Assembly: GCF_001636425.1 (NCBI RefSeq)
Contig: NZ_KV440953.1
Span: 508,847-572,846, forward strand
Source of the DNA: Heyndrickxia acidicola
Lineage (GTDB): Bacteria > Bacillota > Bacilli > Bacillales > Bacillaceae_C
Direction of reading: 5' to 3'
Length of the DNA: 64,000 bases
Of the stretch, positions 55,354 to 64,000 are shown piece after piece. The notes beneath the pieces were generated by a model, which did no database searches, was not told the origin of the DNA, and was given only the letters and a program-made list of their open reading frames with translations. Made by a program: the position numbers and the translations under genes. How positions within the stretch are numbered: the stretch's first letter is position 1; the number at the start of each line of letters is the position of its first letter.

Positions 55354-56028
55354 ATGCTTAATAAACTATATGATTGGGTTGATGAGCGTTTGGATATTAC
55401 GCCTTTGTGGCGGGATATTGCTGATCATGAAGTACCGGAACATGTAAACCCTGCACATCATTTTTCAGCTTTTGTTTACTGTTTTGGAGGATTGACGTTT
55501 TTCATTACAGTCATCCAAATTTTATCGGGTATGTTTTTGACTATGTACTATGTGCCTGATATTAAAAATGCCTGGGAGTCGGTATATTATCTCCAAAATG
55601 AAGTTGCGTTTGGCCAAATCGTCCGCGGCATGCACCATTGGGGGGCAAGTTTAGTCATTGTAATGTTATTTTTACATACATTGCGTGTTTTCTTCCAGGG
55701 CGCCTATAAAAAACCACGTGAATTAAACTGGATTGTTGGAGTTCTCATTTTCTTTGTTATGCTTGGTCTTGGCTTGACAGGCTACTTGCTGCCATGGGAT
55801 ATGAAAGCGCTATTTGCTACAAAAGTAAGTCTTCAGATTGCTGATTCTGTTCCATTAATTGGACCTTATGTAAAAACATTGTTGGCTGGAAGCCCTGATA
55901 TTGTAGGGGCACAGACATTAGCGAGATTTTTTGCTATCCATGTATTTTTCCTTCCGGCTGTATTGCTCGCCTTAATGGCAGCTCACTTCTTAATGATTCG
56001 TAAACAGGGGATTTCCGGTCCGCTATAA
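55354..56028 (+). CDS. qcrB: Menaquinol-cytochrome c reductase cytochrome b subunit
   Basis: 224 residues, the cytochrome b6-type subunit with four membrane helices. Haem-ligating histidines lie in GMHHWGASLVIVMLFLHTLRVF and in the last helix (FFAIHVFFLPA, AAHFLM). C43 (AFVYCFGG) corresponds to the cysteine that binds an extra haem covalently in B. subtilis QcrB. The ATG follows AAAGGGGG. Confidence 0.96.
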   Translation: MLNKLYDWVDERLDITPLWRDIADHEVPEHVNPAHHFSAFVYCFGGLTFFITVIQILSGMFLTMYYVPDIKNAWESVYYLQNEVAFGQIVRGMHHWGASLVIVMLFLHTLRVFFQGAYKKPRELNWIVGVLIFFVMLGLGLTGYLLPWDMKALFATKVSLQIADSVPLIGPYVKTLLAGSPDIVGAQTLARFFAIHVFFLPAVLLALMAAHFLMIRKQGISGPL

Positions 56029-56078
56029 TGTTTTAGCTGAGGAAATGATGACGAATTTAACCAAAAGGAGGGGACGAC

Positions 56079-56846
56079 ATGCATCGTGGCAAGGGAATGA
56101 AATTTGTTGGGGACTCACGTGTTCCAGCCAATCGAAAGCCAAATATTCCAAAAGATTACTCGGAATATCCCGGCAAAACAGAAGCGTTCTGGCCAAACTT
56201 TCTGCTAAAAGAATGGATGGTGGGTGCGGTCTTTCTAGTAGGTTTTCTTTGCTTAACTATTGCACATCCATCACCGTTGGAAAGGATCGCGGATCCGACT
56301 GATACAGGGTATATCCCAATGCCGGACTGGTACTTTCTGTTCTTATATGAAATGTTAAAGTATTCATATGCCTCTGGACCTTATAATTTAATCGGCCTTG
56401 TTATTCCGGGTATCGCTTTCGTAGGCTTGCTTCTGGCTCCTTTTATTGATCGCGGTCCGGAACGCCGCCCGTTAAAAAGGCCGCTCGCAACGGGCTTTAT
56501 GCTGTTGGCTGTAAGTGCAGTATTTTATTTAACATGGGAGGCGGCAGCGCACCATGACTGGAAGAAAGCAGCAGAGCAAGGAGCAATCAGGCCCCAGGTT
56601 ACGATCGACAAAAATTCGGATGGCTATAAAATTTTCTCGAAGCAAACCTGTATAACTTGTCATGGAGATAATCTTCAGGGAGGTGCAGTTGCTCCAGCCC
56701 TCACAAATGTACCATTTAATGCGGCAAAAATTGAGGATATTGCTCAGCATGGATATCAAAAAATGCCTCCTAACCAATTTAAAGGGTCCAAGGCCGATCT
56801 TAAAAAGCTGGCAGACTTTATTGCAGGTTTAAAAAGTAATAAATAA
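56079..56846 (+). CDS. qcrC: Menaquinol-cytochrome c reductase subunit IV/cytochrome c fusion
   Basis: 255 residues. The first part (about 1-155) equals subunit IV of the b6f complex, with membrane helices and PDWYFLFLYEMLKY. The C-terminal domain is a cytochrome c with haem site CITCH (near residue 190) and methionine ligand candidates in YQKMPPNQF. ATG behind AGGAGGGG. The fusion is typical of Bacillus. Haem attachment depends on the ResB/ResC system. Confidence 0.96.
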   Translation: MHRGKGMKFVGDSRVPANRKPNIPKDYSEYPGKTEAFWPNFLLKEWMVGAVFLVGFLCLTIAHPSPLERIADPTDTGYIPMPDWYFLFLYEMLKYSYASGPYNLIGLVIPGIAFVGLLLAPFIDRGPERRPLKRPLATGFMLLAVSAVFYLTWEAAAHHDWKKAAEQGAIRPQVTIDKNSDGYKIFSKQTCITCHGDNLQGGAVAPALTNVPFNAAKIEDIAQHGYQKMPPNQFKGSKADLKKLADFIAGLKSNK

Positions 56847-56950
56847 TAAAAGCTTTTATTATTTTCTATTTCCGCTATTTTTGCCATGCATGATAGCCCT
56901 GTTAGGTATATACCTGCTTCAATATATGTAAATAAAGACGTTCTCAATAA

Positions 56951-56978
56951 AGCTGGCCATGGTGCCAGTTTTTTTTCG
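56951..56978 (+). terminator. Terminator after qcrC
   Basis: AGCTGGC / GCCAGTT stem and eight T, about 105 bases after the qcrC stop. An AT-rich 24-base palindrome also covers the stop codon (56841-56864). Confidence 0.7.
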
Positions 56979-57337
56979 CTTTGGGGCTTTCTAGGATTCA
57001 GTGTGAAGTTTTACCCCCCTAATGATTTGAGGGGAAGGGCAAAGACATCTGAGGGAAAAACGTCTCGAGGAAGCTGCATTAAGAAGGAAAACAGCATGGA
57101 AAACCCCCACCGTTCCCTTCCGTAAAGAGAACAACTGTAGTGGAAAACAACCGAAAGGAAGAATAGAGAAAATATCGATCTCTCGGTAAAGTCCCAAGTT
57201 AATTAAAAATAAAAATTGGTTGGAACGGATATGCACATAAAAAGCTTTACTCATATGTTTGATTTTATGGGAAAAGAGGCAATCCTTACTAATGAGGTTA
57301 ATCCATTGCATACTTAGGTTTGAGGTGAAAGGTATTT
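56979..57337. other. Gap without a supported gene (qcrC-ypjA)
   Basis: No frame here has both a good ribosome binding site and plausible protein composition. TTGGAACGGATATG at about 57220 is also found in family C-related repeats at 16.5 and 44.3 kb, so part of this gap may be decayed repeat. Confidence 0.4.
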
Positions 57338-57934
57338 ATGAACTATTTATATTATCTGCTTTCCAATCGCTTAGTCATCTTAGTTTTATTAATCGTTAAT
57401 ATATTGGGAACAGCCTATGGGTTTTACTGGTACGGCTGGCAGCTGGCAGACACTCCTGTCCAATTTCTGGCTTTTGTACCAGACAGTCCAACAGCAAGTT
57501 TGTTTTTTGTAATTGTTCTTGTTTCTTTTCTTCTGAAAAAAAACGTGCCATATATTGAAGCTCTGGCTATTGTGACTTTATTTAAATATGGGGTATGGGC
57601 GGTTGCAATGAATATATTGACACGTATAGTTGACGGCAGCTTAGCCTGGCAGGGTTATATGCTTATCTTTTCGCATGCCTGTATGTCTTTAGAAGGTCTG
57701 CTCTATTCTCCTTTTTATAGGTTGAGATTAAGACATTTAGCAGTAGCTGCTGTTTGGACTTTACATAATGATATTATTGACTATGTTTATATGCAGTTTC
57801 CAAGATATGAAAGTCTGTATTTGTACATAAGGGAGATAGGATATTTTACCTTCTGGCTAAGTATTGCTTCTATTGGAATTACGTATTATTTGACTATCAG
57901 AAAAGGACGCCTAAAATGGTCCTTATTACCTTAA
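57338..57934 (+). CDS. ypjA: YpjA family membrane protein (DUF1405)
   Basis: 198 residues with about six membrane helices. Starts MNYLYYLLSNRLVILVL behind GAGGTGAAAGG. DUF1405 proteins have no known activity. It follows the bc complex genes and precedes ypjB, as in B. subtilis. Confidence 0.83.
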   Translation: MNYLYYLLSNRLVILVLLIVNILGTAYGFYWYGWQLADTPVQFLAFVPDSPTASLFFVIVLVSFLLKKNVPYIEALAIVTLFKYGVWAVAMNILTRIVDGSLAWQGYMLIFSHACMSLEGLLYSPFYRLRLRHLAVAAVWTLHNDIIDYVYMQFPRYESLYLYIREIGYFTFWLSIASIGITYYLTIRKGRLKWSLLP

Positions 57935-57985
57935 AAAGGGGTTCTTTTTGATTAGACAAAAGTGGTCTACTCTTGTCCTACTTAT

Positions 57986-57993
57986 CATACACT
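57986..57993 (+). promoter_or_regulatory. Candidate SigE -10 element for ypjB
   Basis: CATACACT is a full match to the SigE -10 consensus, 27 bases before the ypjB start. The -35 region is not convincing. Confidence 0.45.
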
Positions 57994-58020
57994 TTACTAG
58001 TAGTTTGAGGGGGGACAAGA

Positions 58021-58818
58021 ATGAAAGTAAAGGTCGTTTTTCTTCTGTGTGCCATTTTCTTGCTGGCGTTCGGAAATGTATATGCTGCGAATACAAGTGT
58101 TCAGTCGCCGCCGCTTACAAAGCTTGATGATGTAGCTGATGAAGCACTGCAAATGACAAAGCTGGGAAGGTACGACGAAGCAAAACAGCTTCTGGATTAC
58201 TTTTCTTCCATTTTTACAAGTGAAACGATTAAGGCGCGCCAGTTTTCAATGGATGAATTGCGTGTTTTGACTCTTTCGCACGATTCGGCTTTACGATCTG
58301 TAACGAGTATGCAGTCTTCCCCTGAGGATAAGCTCAATAAAGTCACTACTTTCCGTCTCGTTACAGATGCCTTAAACTCCAGATATCAGCCTCTCTGGAC
58401 GGATATGGAATCACCGGTCATGTCCGCTTTTGATGAAGCGAAGGCTGCGGCTAAAAAAGGAGATATAGAGGCATACTATTTTCGGCTAAATCAATTTCTG
58501 GTTCAATACAATATTATTGAACCATCCTTGAAAGTGGATATTCCGTTTGAAACTGTTCAAAGGCTGGATGCGGAAGTTAACTATCTTGACAACTATAGAA
58601 CTAGTGAAGGTACGGACAGACAGCTGAAACAAATGAATCAGCTTGGGACTGATCTTAAAGATGTGTTTAACCAGATGTCGCAAGATCAAACGGATCCTTC
58701 TTTATGGTGGGTAATTTTCACCACTGGAGGAATCATCATTCTGACTTTATCTTATGTCGGATGGAGAAAATATTTAGGACAAAAACTAGATCGCCATCAG
58801 AAGAATCGAAATGATTGA
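58021..58818 (+). CDS. ypjB: Sporulation protein YpjB
   Basis: 265 residues. Signal peptide at about 1-23 (ending VYAA), a largely helical extracytoplasmic domain, and a C-terminal transmembrane helix at about 229-248 followed by a basic tail. This anchored-outside layout and the position match YpjB. A SigE-like -10 upstream fits mother-cell expression. The molecular role is unknown. Confidence 0.83.
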   Translation: MKVKVVFLLCAIFLLAFGNVYAANTSVQSPPLTKLDDVADEALQMTKLGRYDEAKQLLDYFSSIFTSETIKARQFSMDELRVLTLSHDSALRSVTSMQSSPEDKLNKVTTFRLVTDALNSRYQPLWTDMESPVMSAFDEAKAAAKKGDIEAYYFRLNQFLVQYNIIEPSLKVDIPFETVQRLDAEVNYLDNYRTSEGTDRQLKQMNQLGTDLKDVFNQMSQDQTDPSLWWVIFTTGGIIILTLSYVGWRKYLGQKLDRHQKNRND

Positions 58819-58873
58819 CCATTTTCGATCTTTCTAATAAAATGGTTGTATTAACATGAACACGGAGGCTGAA

Positions 58874-59560
58874 ATGGGAGCATATTTGATTTACTATATT
58901 ATCATATTAATCATACCAATTTGGGCTCAGTTTAAAGTTAAAAACACGTTTAATAAGTATACAAAGGTGCAATCTACCTCAGGGATGACCGGCGCAGAAG
59001 TGGCGAGAAGAATCCTTGACGAGAACGGATTATATGATGTCAGAGTATTAGAACATAATGGATTTTTAAGTGATCACTATAACCCGGCAAATAAAACGGT
59101 AAATCTGTCAACAGATAACTACTTTGGAGGTTCAATATCAGGAACAGCGGTTGCTGCTCATGAGGTTGGCCATGCAATACAGGATAAACAAGGCTATGCC
59201 GCTCTTCGTTTTCGCCATTCTCTAGTGCCTGTTGCCAATATAGGGACAAATGCTTCTTGGATCTTCATTATGATTGGCCTGTTCTCCCATTTGTCGGGAA
59301 TGCTCCTCCTGGGAATCATTCTTATGTCTCTGGGAGTGCTCTTTCAGCTTATTACACTGCCAGTAGAATTCAATGCTTCATCCAGAGCTATGGACCAAAT
59401 TGTGACACTTGGGATTATTAATAACCGCGAAGAGCATGAGGCGCGGAAAGTATTAAATGCAGCTGCCCTGACATATGTTGCTGCTGCTGCAGTTGCTGTA
59501 TTAGAGCTTTTAAGGCTGCTTTTCATATTCTCAAATATGTCCAATAATAATAGACAATAG
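58874..59560 (+). CDS. Zinc metallopeptidase, YugP family
   Basis: 228 residues from the ATG at 58874, five bases after CGGAGG; an in-frame ATG six codons earlier lacks a ribosome binding site. The zinc motif HEVGH (in AVAAHEVGHAIQD) is preceded by a first membrane helix and followed by two or three more; a further glutamate ligand candidate occurs in LPVEFNASSRA. This is the membrane-bound YugP/DUF-type metallopeptidase seen in many Firmicutes. Substrate unknown. It lies between ypjB and an NrnB-like gene, not its B. subtilis position. Confidence 0.82.
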   Translation: MGAYLIYYIIILIIPIWAQFKVKNTFNKYTKVQSTSGMTGAEVARRILDENGLYDVRVLEHNGFLSDHYNPANKTVNLSTDNYFGGSISGTAVAAHEVGHAIQDKQGYAALRFRHSLVPVANIGTNASWIFIMIGLFSHLSGMLLLGIILMSLGVLFQLITLPVEFNASSRAMDQIVTLGIINNREEHEARKVLNAAALTYVAAAAVAVLELLRLLFIFSNMSNNNRQ

Positions 59561-59567
59561 TTCTGGA

Positions 59568-59602
59568 AAAGGGATGATTTTAGAATCATCCCTTCCTTTT
59601 TG
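59568..59602 (+). terminator. Terminator after the YugP-like gene
   Basis: AAGGGATGATT / AATCATCCCTT with a four-base loop and T tail. The remaining 270 bases to the next gene show nothing recognisable. Confidence 0.92.
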
Positions 59603-59875
59603 AATCGGACCTTTTTTCTCGCTTTGTTGCCATAAATAAATGATTAAAGTATTAGTATAAAAGCAAGTGATTTGTTTACGAAAAAATGCAGCGCAGACTG
59701 AAAAAAGGAAGGATTTTATTAAATAGTTCATAAGCAGCAATGAATCTGAAAGCAGACTGTGCATCGGAATACCAGCCATTGAACTAGGTTAAGAATGGGT
59801 AAATTATTTTTAGTATTTATATCATAAACAAAAAGGGAATGTTATGTTTATACATAGTGATGGAGGGATTTATAT

Positions 59876-61063
59876 ATGTACACGCTTTTTACACACAATG
59901 ATTTAGACGGTATAGGATGCGGTATTCTTGCTAAACTGGCCTTTGGGGAACAGATTCATGTCTATTATTGTTCTATTTCCAATCTGAATTCCCGCGTGGA
60001 GATGTTCTTGGAACAGGAAAATCAAGAGAACACGTTAATCGTGACAGATTTATCTGTAAGCGAAAAAAATGAAGAAAAAATTTCTGCTTTTGTCCAGGCT
60101 GGAGGAAACGCAGTATTGATTGATCATCATAAAACGGCTGAGCACCTTAACCGCCATGATTGGGCGCATGTTCAGACACAGGAGGAAGAGGGAAAACTCG
60201 CTTCTGCCACTTCTTTATTTTTACATTATTTAAAAGAAAAGCATAATATACATTTCACATCTGCACTGTTCCAATTTGTTGAATTGGTCAGGTTATATGA
60301 TACGTGGGAATGGGAAAAGAATCAAAACCTGGAAGCCAAAAGACTGAATGACTTATTTTATATGTTTTCAATAGAGGAATTCGAAGAAAAAATGCTGAAT
60401 AAGCTTCGTATGCAGGGAGAGTTTTGTTTTGATGAATTGGAAACAAAACTTCTGGATATTGAGGAAAATAGAGTTGAGCGCTACATAAGAGGGAAGAAAA
60501 GAGAAGTGTACCAGGCTCTAATCCACAATTATAATGCCGGAGTCGTACATGCTGAATCCTATCATTCGGAACTGGGGAATGAGCTTTCGAAGGAATTTCC
60601 TCATCTGGATTATATCGCCATTATTATGGCTGGAAGGAAAAAGATAAGCTTTAGGACAATTCATGACCACGTAGACGTCTCTGAGATTGCAGGGGAATAT
60701 GGAGGCGGGGGCCATAAAAAGGCATCAGGCTGCCAATTAACACCGGAAGCATTTGTTTCTTTCGTGGATAAGACCTTTCATTCAGAGCCTTTAAGACAAG
60801 ATGCGCATAAAAATCGGTTTAATATAAAAGAAAATGAATCAGGAAGCCTGTACAGCAATCCTTCAGGTGAATCCTTTTTTATTTTTTATCAGGAAGAAAA
60901 GGGTTGGGGAATTGAAAAGAAACATAAGGAAATCTCTTGGTATACATCCTTTTATGAAGCGGAAAAGGATATAAAGCTTCATCATGCTGCTTTCCTGGTT
61001 ACAGATGATAAGTTTGTAAGCTACTTGCTTGGGATTAAAGCAAAGATAGGGATCCATGAATAA
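59876..61063 (+). CDS. nrnB: DHH family phosphoesterase, NrnB-like
   Basis: 395 residues. DHH domain with FTHNDLDGIGCG (first metal site), VTDLSVS and IDHHKT; C-terminal DHHA1 domain with GGGGHKKASG. It resembles NrnB (YngD) of B. subtilis, which degrades short oligoribonucleotides from the 5' or 3' end. The gene symbol is given on overall similarity and length (about 395-400). ATG behind GGAGGG. A bidirectional terminator separates it from the convergent YitT-type gene. Confidence 0.75.
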   Translation: MYTLFTHNDLDGIGCGILAKLAFGEQIHVYYCSISNLNSRVEMFLEQENQENTLIVTDLSVSEKNEEKISAFVQAGGNAVLIDHHKTAEHLNRHDWAHVQTQEEEGKLASATSLFLHYLKEKHNIHFTSALFQFVELVRLYDTWEWEKNQNLEAKRLNDLFYMFSIEEFEEKMLNKLRMQGEFCFDELETKLLDIEENRVERYIRGKKREVYQALIHNYNAGVVHAESYHSELGNELSKEFPHLDYIAIIMAGRKKISFRTIHDHVDVSEIAGEYGGGGHKKASGCQLTPEAFVSFVDKTFHSEPLRQDAHKNRFNIKENESGSLYSNPSGESFFIFYQEEKGWGIEKKHKEISWYTSFYEAEKDIKLHHAAFLVTDDKFVSYLLGIKAKIGIHE

Positions 61064-61139
61064 GAATTAATTATAAAGACATTTTCTTCATAAATATAGG
61101 TTTCCGTTCATCAACCAATGAAGTCTTCGTCTAACTCCA

Positions 61140-61178
61140 GAAAATAGGCACTGCAATTTATGCAGTGCCTATTTTTAG
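61140..61178. terminator. Bidirectional terminator (nrnB / yitT-type gene)
   Basis: AAAATAGGCACTGCA / TGCAGTGCCTATTTTT with A and T runs on the two sides, between two convergent genes. Confidence 0.93.
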
Positions 61179-61202
61179 TCGGCTGAACCATGGTATGACT
61201 AA

Positions 61203-62075
61203 TTATACCTCAATCGGTTTTTTATTCTCATCAAGGGTAAAGCCTTCACCCAGTACGTCATGAACTTCAGTAACGGAAACGAAAGCATGCGGATCAATTG
61301 AACTGATGATGCCTTTTAAACGGACAATTTCGTTTTTGCCGACTACACAATAAAGAACATCTCTGTCTTGTTTGCTGAAAGAGCCATGACCTCTTAAAAT
61401 GGTTACGCCTCTGTCCATAATCTGATGTATTTGGGTAGCAATTTCATCATGTTTTTCAGAAATGATAAAGGCTCCTCTAGCGGTATAGGCCCCTTCCTGC
61501 ATAAAATCAATTACACGGGCTCCAACAAAAACAGCAACCAGTGTGTACATTGCTTGTCTATAATTTAAGTAAGTCAGAAGGGAAAGGATAATTACACATG
61601 CATCAAACATAAACATTGTTCTGCCCATTGCCCATCCTTTATATTTAAAGGCTACCCTCGCAATGATGTCTACTCCACCTGAAGTACCTCCAAATCGAAA
61701 GATAATTCCGAGTCCAATACCGATAAAAACCCCTGCAAATAAAGCGGCCAGGAACATATCGTCACTTAAAGGAATATGAAAATGATAGCGTTCAAAGATC
61801 CATAAGAAAAGAGAAGTTCCTACTGTTCCAATGATTGTATAAAGAAATGACTTTCTGCCAAGAAGCTTCCAGCCAATTATAAAGACAGGAATATTGAGTA
61901 CAAGATTGGAGTATGAAGGATCTATATGAAATAAATTCAAAAGAAGAAGTGTGATACCGGTAAAACCGCCTTCTGCTAATTTATTTTGAATATTAAAGTG
62001 AACAACACCAAATGCAAAGATTGCTGCCCCCAATAAAATAAAAAAGATGTTTTTCAATTTTAATCCTGATAACAT
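61203..62075 (-). CDS. ypjC: YitT family membrane protein (YpjC)
   Basis: 290 residues from the ATG whose first base is 62075; CAGGGGGACA lies upstream on the minus strand, while the open frame continues 27 codons further without a ribosome binding site. Five or six membrane helices in the first 190 residues with GGFTGITLLLLNLF and FRFGGTSGGVDIIA, then the cytoplasmic DUF2179 domain (RGVTILRGHGSFSKQDRDVLYC in part). Same length as B. subtilis YpjC. Transport or signalling role unknown. Confidence 0.86.
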   Translation of the reverse strand: MLSGLKLKNIFFILLGAAIFAFGVVHFNIQNKLAEGGFTGITLLLLNLFHIDPSYSNLVLNIPVFIIGWKLLGRKSFLYTIIGTVGTSLFLWIFERYHFHIPLSDDMFLAALFAGVFIGIGLGIIFRFGGTSGGVDIIARVAFKYKGWAMGRTMFMFDACVIILSLLTYLNYRQAMYTLVAVFVGARVIDFMQEGAYTARGAFIISEKHDEIATQIHQIMDRGVTILRGHGSFSKQDRDVLYCVVGKNEIVRLKGIISSIDPHAFVSVTEVHDVLGEGFTLDENKKPIEV

Positions 62076-62298
62076 ATGTTGTCCCCCTGTGTGAATTTCT
62101 TTATCTGTTGTATAAAACATTCTCTTCATTAAATGTGTATATTTAAGTCCTCTCATTTAAAGGATATCAGATTTCACTCTTTTGTGGTACTTAGTATATA
62201 CTTAACTCGTGTTAATATTGCGGTGTTTATCACAGGGTCCTATTATATAAGAAGAAAAGAGCAGTGGCAATAAGGAGGATTCCTGTTTTTTGAAGGAC

Positions 62299-63014
62299 CA
62301 GAAAGTATACTCGCTGTGTTTCCTTTATCATACTCGAAGATTCTGAAATCCGACGCCGATGAGCAAGGCACTTGTGCTTTTCTTCTGTCTAGCTCCAGCG
62401 CCTATCGGCTAGCGGATTTCTACGTCTTCTCCCTGCGATAAGTCAACATCAGCTCGTGAGTGACCTCGCTGTGTCGTCCTTTATCTCAGTCGAAGACTCT
62501 GAAATCCGTACGCCGATGAGCAAGGCGCTTGTGCTTTTCTTCTGTCTAGCTCCAGCGCCTATCGGCTAGCGGATTTCTACGTCTTCTCCCTGCGATAAGT
62601 CAACATCAGCTCGTGAGTGACCTCGCTGTGTCGTCCTTTATCTCAGTCGAAGACTCTGAAATCCGTACGCCGATGAGCAAGGCGCTTGTGCTTTTCTTCT
62701 GTCTAGCTCCAGCGCCTATCGGCTAGCGGATTTCTACGTCTTCTCCCTGCGATAAGTCAACATCAGCTCGTGAGTGACCTCGCTGTGTCGTCCTTTATCT
62801 CAGTCGAAGACTCTGAAATCCGTACGCCGATGAGCAAGGCGCTTGTGCTTTTCTTCTGTCTAGCTCCAGCGCCTATCGGCTAGCGGATTTCTACGTCTTC
62901 TCCCTGCGATAAGTCAACATCAGCTCGTGAGTGACCTCGCTGTGTATCCTTTATCTCAGTCGAAGACTCTGAAATCCGTACGCCGATGAGCAAGGCACTT
63001 GTGCTTTTCTTAAG
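62299..63014. repeat. Tandem array of four 157-bp family B units plus a leading half unit
   Basis: Full units start TCTAGCTCCAGCGCC at 62388, 62545, 62702 and 62859, exactly 157 bases apart; the last is one base shorter and ends in different sequence. By eye the first three are identical. Bases 62299-62387 are a diverged right half unit. Each unit folds on itself: AGCGCCT/AGGCGCT, CGGATTTC/GAAATCCG and GTCTTC/GAAGAC are its paired arms. No coding frame is conserved in it. It fills the gap between ypjC and ypjD. Confidence 0.93.
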
Positions 63015-63070
63015 AGCTACCATTTGTTTTTCCTGTAGTATTTAGCTAACATTAGTGTGAGGTGTATGAC

Positions 63071-63409
63071 ATGGAAGAGAATAAATCCATCCGGCAAATG
63101 CAATTGGAAGTGGATCAATACATAGGTCAATTTAAAGAAGGCTACTTTAGCCCGCTTGCCATGATGGCAAGACTGACTGAAGAATTGGGCGAGCTTGCCA
63201 GGGAAATTAACCATTACTATGGAGAAAAAACCAAAAAATCAACTGAAAAAGAAAAAACGATTGAAGAAGAACTTGGTGATGTCCAATTTGTTCTAATGTG
63301 CCTGGCGAATTCGCTGGATATTGACATGCAAAAGGCCCACGACCGGGTTATGCACAAATTTAGCACAAGAGATAAGGATAGATGGACGAAAAAAGATACA
63401 CAGTTATAA
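63071..63409 (+). CDS. ypjD: MazG-like nucleotide pyrophosphohydrolase (YpjD)
   Basis: 112 residues from the ATG at 63071, six bases after AGGTG. Single MazG-like helical domain with metal-binding acidic residues in [14 protein letters not shown] and [16 protein letters not shown]. Such enzymes remove pyrophosphate from non-canonical or excess nucleotides; substrate here unknown. It is followed after 19 bases by dapB, as in B. subtilis. Confidence 0.9.
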   Translation: MEENKSIRQMQLEVDQYIGQFKEGYFSPLAMMARLTEELGELAREINHYYGEKTKKSTEKEKTIEEELGDVQFVLMCLANSLDIDMQKAHDRVMHKFSTRDKDRWTKKDTQL

Positions 63410-63428
63410 TGGAGCAGGAGGAATTGAA

Positions 63429-64000
63429 ATGAATCTTACGAAGGTAATTATTGCAGGGCCGCGTGGAAGAATGGGAAAAGAAGCTGTAAAAATGGTCATG
63501 GCAGCAGAAGGGTTTGAATTAATAAGCGTACTTGATCACAAGCATGAAGGCAAGCTTCTTTCTGAGGTAGACGAAAATGCATACGCAAATGTACCTATTT
63601 ATACCAATTTAGAAGAATGTCTGCAAAAAAGCAATGCAGATGTACTGATTGATCTTACTACTCCTGAAGTGGGTTATTTACATACAAAAACAGCATTACA
63701 ATATGGCGTTCGTCCTGTCGTCGGAACAACCGGTTTTACTGGCCACCAACTAAATGAGCTGAAAGAAATAGCGGAAGAGAAGAAAATTGGCTGCATCATA
63801 GCCCCTAATTTCGCCATTGGTGCCGTCTTAATGATGAAATTTTCAAAAATGGCGGCAAAGTATTTCCAAGATATAGAAATTATTGAACTTCATCATGATC
63901 AAAAATTAGATGCTCCATCAGGAACCGCAGTGAAGACGGCTGAAATGATCTCAGAAGCACGCCGAAATAAGGAGCAGGGCCATCCTAATGAAAAAGAAAC
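63429..64000 (+). CDS. dapB: 4-hydroxy-tetrahydrodipicolinate reductase, 3' partial
   Basis: ATG at 63429 behind AGGAGGA; the frame runs open to the window end (190 codons). Rossmann motif [13 protein letters not shown], then [27 protein letters not shown] and the catalytic-site block [16 protein letters not shown]. It makes tetrahydrodipicolinate for lysine, peptidoglycan and, in spores, dipicolinate. Co-transcribed with the MazG-like gene. Confidence 0.95.
   Translation, partial: MNLTKVIIAGPRGRMGKEAVKMVMAAEGFELISVLDHKHEGKLLSEVDENAYANVPIYTNLEECLQKSNADVLIDLTTPEVGYLHTKTALQYGVRPVVGTTGFTGHQLNELKEIAEEKKIGCIIAPNFAIGAVLMMKFSKMAAKYFQDIEIIELHHDQKLDAPSGTAVKTAEMISEARRNKEQGHPNEKE

Noticed and set aside
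56886-57125. 79-codon frame after qcrC
   Set aside because: It crosses the T-tailed terminator at 56951-56978, has no ribosome binding site and no recognisable motif.
62299-63014. CRISPR array
   Set aside because: The units are identical along their full 157 bases with no variable spacers, and there are no cas genes nearby.

Overview
The window is a low-GC Firmicutes chromosome segment from a spore-forming member of the Bacillaceae. Gene order from resC to dapB follows the Bacillus subtilis resCDE - sigX - ribU - fer - recQ - gudB - sleB/ypeB - cmk - der - gpsA - spoIVA - hbs - mtrB - hep/men - ndk - cheR - aro - hisC/tyrA - qcrABC - ypjABCD - dapB block. Spore genes (cotJABC, sleB, ypeB, prsW, spoIVA, ypjB), AGGAGG-type ribosome binding sites, TTG/GTG starts and T-tailed terminators all fit. 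The exact genus cannot be read from the sequence; it is not B. subtilis itself, because many accessory positions and all the repeats differ.

Layout. 1-7 kb: cytochrome c maturation (resC), the ResDE redox two-component system, ECF sigma factor SigX with its anti-sigma factor, and a secreted M23/LysM peptidase. 7.3-14 kb: FMN riboswitch with ribU, ferredoxin, ypbB-recQ(recS), a CPBP membrane protein, ypbE and ypbF. 14-18 kb: cotJABC, a CBS protein, a metallophosphoesterase and a MecA-type adaptor. 18.5-27.7 kb: gudB, ypdA (bacilliredoxin reductase), ansA, prsW, sleB-ypeB, ypfA and ypfB. 28-38.6 kb: cmk-plsC-ypfD(S1), ypzI, yphA, der, gpsA, yphE, yphF, spoIVA and hbs. 39-50.6 kb: mtrB (TRAP), hepS-menG-hepT (menaquinone), ndk, cheR, aroC-aroB, hisC-tyrA-aroA. 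50.7-64 kb: an unrecognised amidohydrolase-like protein, ypiA, ypiB, ypiF, the menaquinol:cytochrome c reductase qcrABC, ypjA, ypjB, a YugP-like peptidase, an NrnB-like DHH phosphoesterase, a YitT protein, a MazG-like protein and the start of dapB.

Functional themes are respiration (ResDE control, ResC haem handling, menaquinone synthesis, bc complex), aromatic amino acid synthesis, and sporulation/germination. Candidate SigX, SigE and SigG promoters are visible upstream of sigX, spoIVA, cotJ, ypjB and sleB.

The most unusual part is the intergenic DNA. Four families of short non-coding repeats fill most long gaps. Family A is about 100 bp with AGGCTNTGTTAAA-like ends and interchangeable palindromic cores. 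Family B is about 107-157 bp and imperfectly palindromic, including an array of four tandem 157-bp units at 62.4-63.0 kb. Family C carries AGGCTCTGTTAA / TTAACAGAGCCT ends; one copy sits where B. subtilis has aroH-trpEDCFBA, and another supplies the stop codon of cheR. Family D is about 150 bp with three copies. No CRISPR array, tRNA, rRNA, prophage or intact transposase was seen. I found no convincing new protein-coding system; the repeat organisation is the best candidate for something undescribed.
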